Shown here in pieces: positions 24,124 through 25,051 of a stretch of DNA of 25,051 nt; the stretch's first letter is position 1, and each line of letters begins with the position of its first letter. The stretch covers positions 1-25,051 of the forward strand of contig JBFMDA010000019.1 of assembly GCA_040754255.1 (NCBI GenBank), written 5' to 3'. This DNA is from SURF-25 sp040754255 (GTDB taxonomy: Bacteria > Omnitrophota > Gorgyraeia > Gygaellales > Profunditerraquicolaceae). The translations under genes and the position numbers were made by a program. Under the pieces are notes generated by a model. It was not told where the DNA came from and searched no databases. It saw nothing but the letters and a program-made list of their open reading frames with translations.

Positions 24124-24738
24124 TTACCTTAGCAATTGTGATACTATCGCGCGGATCTTTTCCTGCGTGTTATGTTTATCTCGCTCAAGGCGGATAATCT
24201 TAAAACGGCCGGGCTCCTTCTTTGCCAACGTAAGATAGCCTCTGCGTACCTTTTGATGGTAACAGAACTTTCTGCGCTCGATCCTGTCACGGGTACGTCC
24301 GATCACCTTAAAACACTGCCTAAGGGGCGTATCCAGAAAAACAGTAAGATCGGGCTTTAACCCGTGCGTTGAGAACCTCCCGACCTGCTTGATAAATCCC
24401 AAATCAATACCCAGGCCATAGCCCTGGTAGGCAAGCGTTGAATCAAGGAACCTGTCGGAGATAACAACCTTGCCCTTCTTTAACGCAGGCTCGATTACTT
24501 CGCTAACCACCTGGCTGCGGCTGGCCATATATAACAAGAGCTCGCATTCGGCAGTTAATTTTCTGTTTGCGGGGTCAAGCAGGATATCCCTGAGTTTCTC
24601 GCTCACCTTTGTGCCTCCGGGCTCGCGAATATAGACAACGGGAAGCCCTAACTTTTTAAGATACAGGTAAAGGAGTTTTGATTGCGTGCTCTTACCGCAG
24701 CCTTCAGAACCTTCAAATGTTATGAATTTACCTTGCAT
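24124..24738 (-). CDS. tmk: Thymidylate kinase
   Basis: A 204-residue P-loop kinase phosphorylating dTMP to dTDP. The P-loop is GSEGCGKST (10-18), followed by REPGGTKVSEKLRDILL, the DR motif in VISDRFLDSTLAYQGYG, and the lid region RTRDRIERR. The length is typical. It begins about 200 nt after the cysS stop, with a weak AAGA/AGAG ribosome site. Confidence 0.95.
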   Translation of the reverse strand: MQGKFITFEGSEGCGKSTQSKLLYLYLKKLGLPVVYIREPGGTKVSEKLRDILLDPANRKLTAECELLLYMASRSQVVSEVIEPALKKGKVVISDRFLDSTLAYQGYGLGIDLGFIKQVGRFSTHGLKPDLTVFLDTPLRQCFKVIGRTRDRIERRKFCYHQKVRRGYLTLAKKEPGRFKIIRLERDKHNTQEKIRAIVSQLLR

Positions 24739-24942
24739 ACGCTCTTCTTACAGTCCTGTCTTGATTTGTTTCTCACGGGAACGTTTGTTTTACCCCGGCG
24801 AGGCAAAACTGCACTCGCCTGCGGCCCTTCGCTCTCCCCGCATTTCCTTATGAATGCCAGGCGCGGGGATCCATGCCCGCTTTAGGGCCTCGGACGCCCC
24901 GCTCGAATCCAAATCAAGCCACCCGTTGATCTGATAATAAAC
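24739..24942 (-). other. GC-rich structured intergenic region between cysS and tmk
   Basis: No gene of known family is visible. GGCGAG-GCA-AAAC-TGC-A-CTCGCC (24797-24819) forms a strong hairpin, and GCGGG/CCCGC (24863-24880) another. CCCCGC and GCGGGG also frame an inner GCATT/AATGC stem at about 24836-24868. No T-run that would make a clear terminator follows these stems. It may be a structured intercistronic RNA or a decayed repeat. Confidence 0.45.
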
Positions 24943-25051
24943 TCATTTATGACGCAGCTCAAATGATCCGTCTTTTTTATCAAGAATCTCATAACCTTTT
25001 TCTTCTAATTCTTGCCTGATCTTATCAGCTTCCGAAAACTTTTTTTCTTTC
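24943..25051 (-). CDS. cysS: Cysteinyl-tRNA synthetase, C-terminal fragment (5' part outside window)
   Basis: The last 35 residues of a frame entering from the right edge, ending at TGA (24945-24943). The sequence FSEADKIRQELEEKGYEILDKKDGSFELR matches the end of CysRS, where a helix of the form AD.IR.ELKEKGI.L.D and a final W/F-R-like strand are conserved. The call is based only on this tail. It would be the first visible gene of the long minus operon. Confidence 0.75.
   Translation of the reverse strand, partial: KEKKFSEADKIRQELEEKGYEILDKKDGSFELRHK

Noticed and set aside
24860..24945. tRNA gene near GCTCGAATCC
   Set aside because: The stretch resembles a T-arm, but the TTC of the loop is missing and no acceptor, D or anticodon arms can be placed on either strand.

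Overview
The window looks like chromosomal DNA from an uncultivated Gram-negative bacterium. I infer Candidatus Omnitrophota or a close relative. The inference rests on LptF/LptG permeases (an outer membrane with LPS), lipoprotein and Sec signals, a run of universal housekeeping genes in a non-proteobacterial order, and a very large secreted protein whose N-terminal region I associate with that group from memory. There is no phage, plasmid, IS element, CRISPR array, rRNA or tRNA that I can support.

Layout. (1) 1-4070, minus strand: the 5' part (about 1,297 codons; the 3' end is beyond the window) of a secreted protein carrying two tandem domains that resemble the archaeal-type fructose-1,6-bisphosphate aldolase/phosphatase (FBPA/P). 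The first copy has lost the catalytic residues and the second keeps those that can be seen. It has its own sigma70-type promoter and a ~140-nt leader with a 12-bp hairpin, a strong intrinsic terminator and a possible alternative pairing, so it looks like an attenuator or riboswitch. (2) 4121-8445, minus strand: Maf-M48 fusion, secreted GH39-like glycosidase, larE, larB and a cupin in a tightly coupled cluster. (3) 8727-10546, minus: pyrE and a HI0933/BaiN-type flavoprotein. (4) 10656-13581, plus: comF, lptF, lptG, divergent from pyrE across two strong promoters. (5) 13867-14997, minus: alr. (6) 15249-25051, minus: a long housekeeping operon in the order cysS (3' end only), tmk, holB, ricT, metG, tatD, DUF362-ferredoxin, TPR protein, mtnA, thiL, tsaE, tsaB, with many 4-20 bp overlaps.

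The noncoding islands at about 8.45-8.73, 13.58-13.87 and 15.0-15.25 kb hold related degenerate repeats. All three have a telomere-like hexamer tract placed immediately 3' of a minus-strand stop codon. The two larger ones also have AT-rich inverted repeats around a CCTGCC/GGCAGG palindrome.

How the genes work together: region 6 links translation and tRNA functions (CysRS, MetRS, TsaB/TsaE for t6A), replication (Tmk, DNA polymerase III delta'), cofactor and salvage steps (ThiL, MtnA) and quality control (TatD). Regions 4 and 5 serve the envelope (LPS export, D-alanine). Region 2 couples nickel-pincer cofactor synthesis (LarB, LarE) to envelope-facing enzymes, although larA and larC are not in the window. 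The most unusual element is region 1: a gluconeogenic-type catalytic fold on an exported, duplicated protein behind a structured RNA leader.
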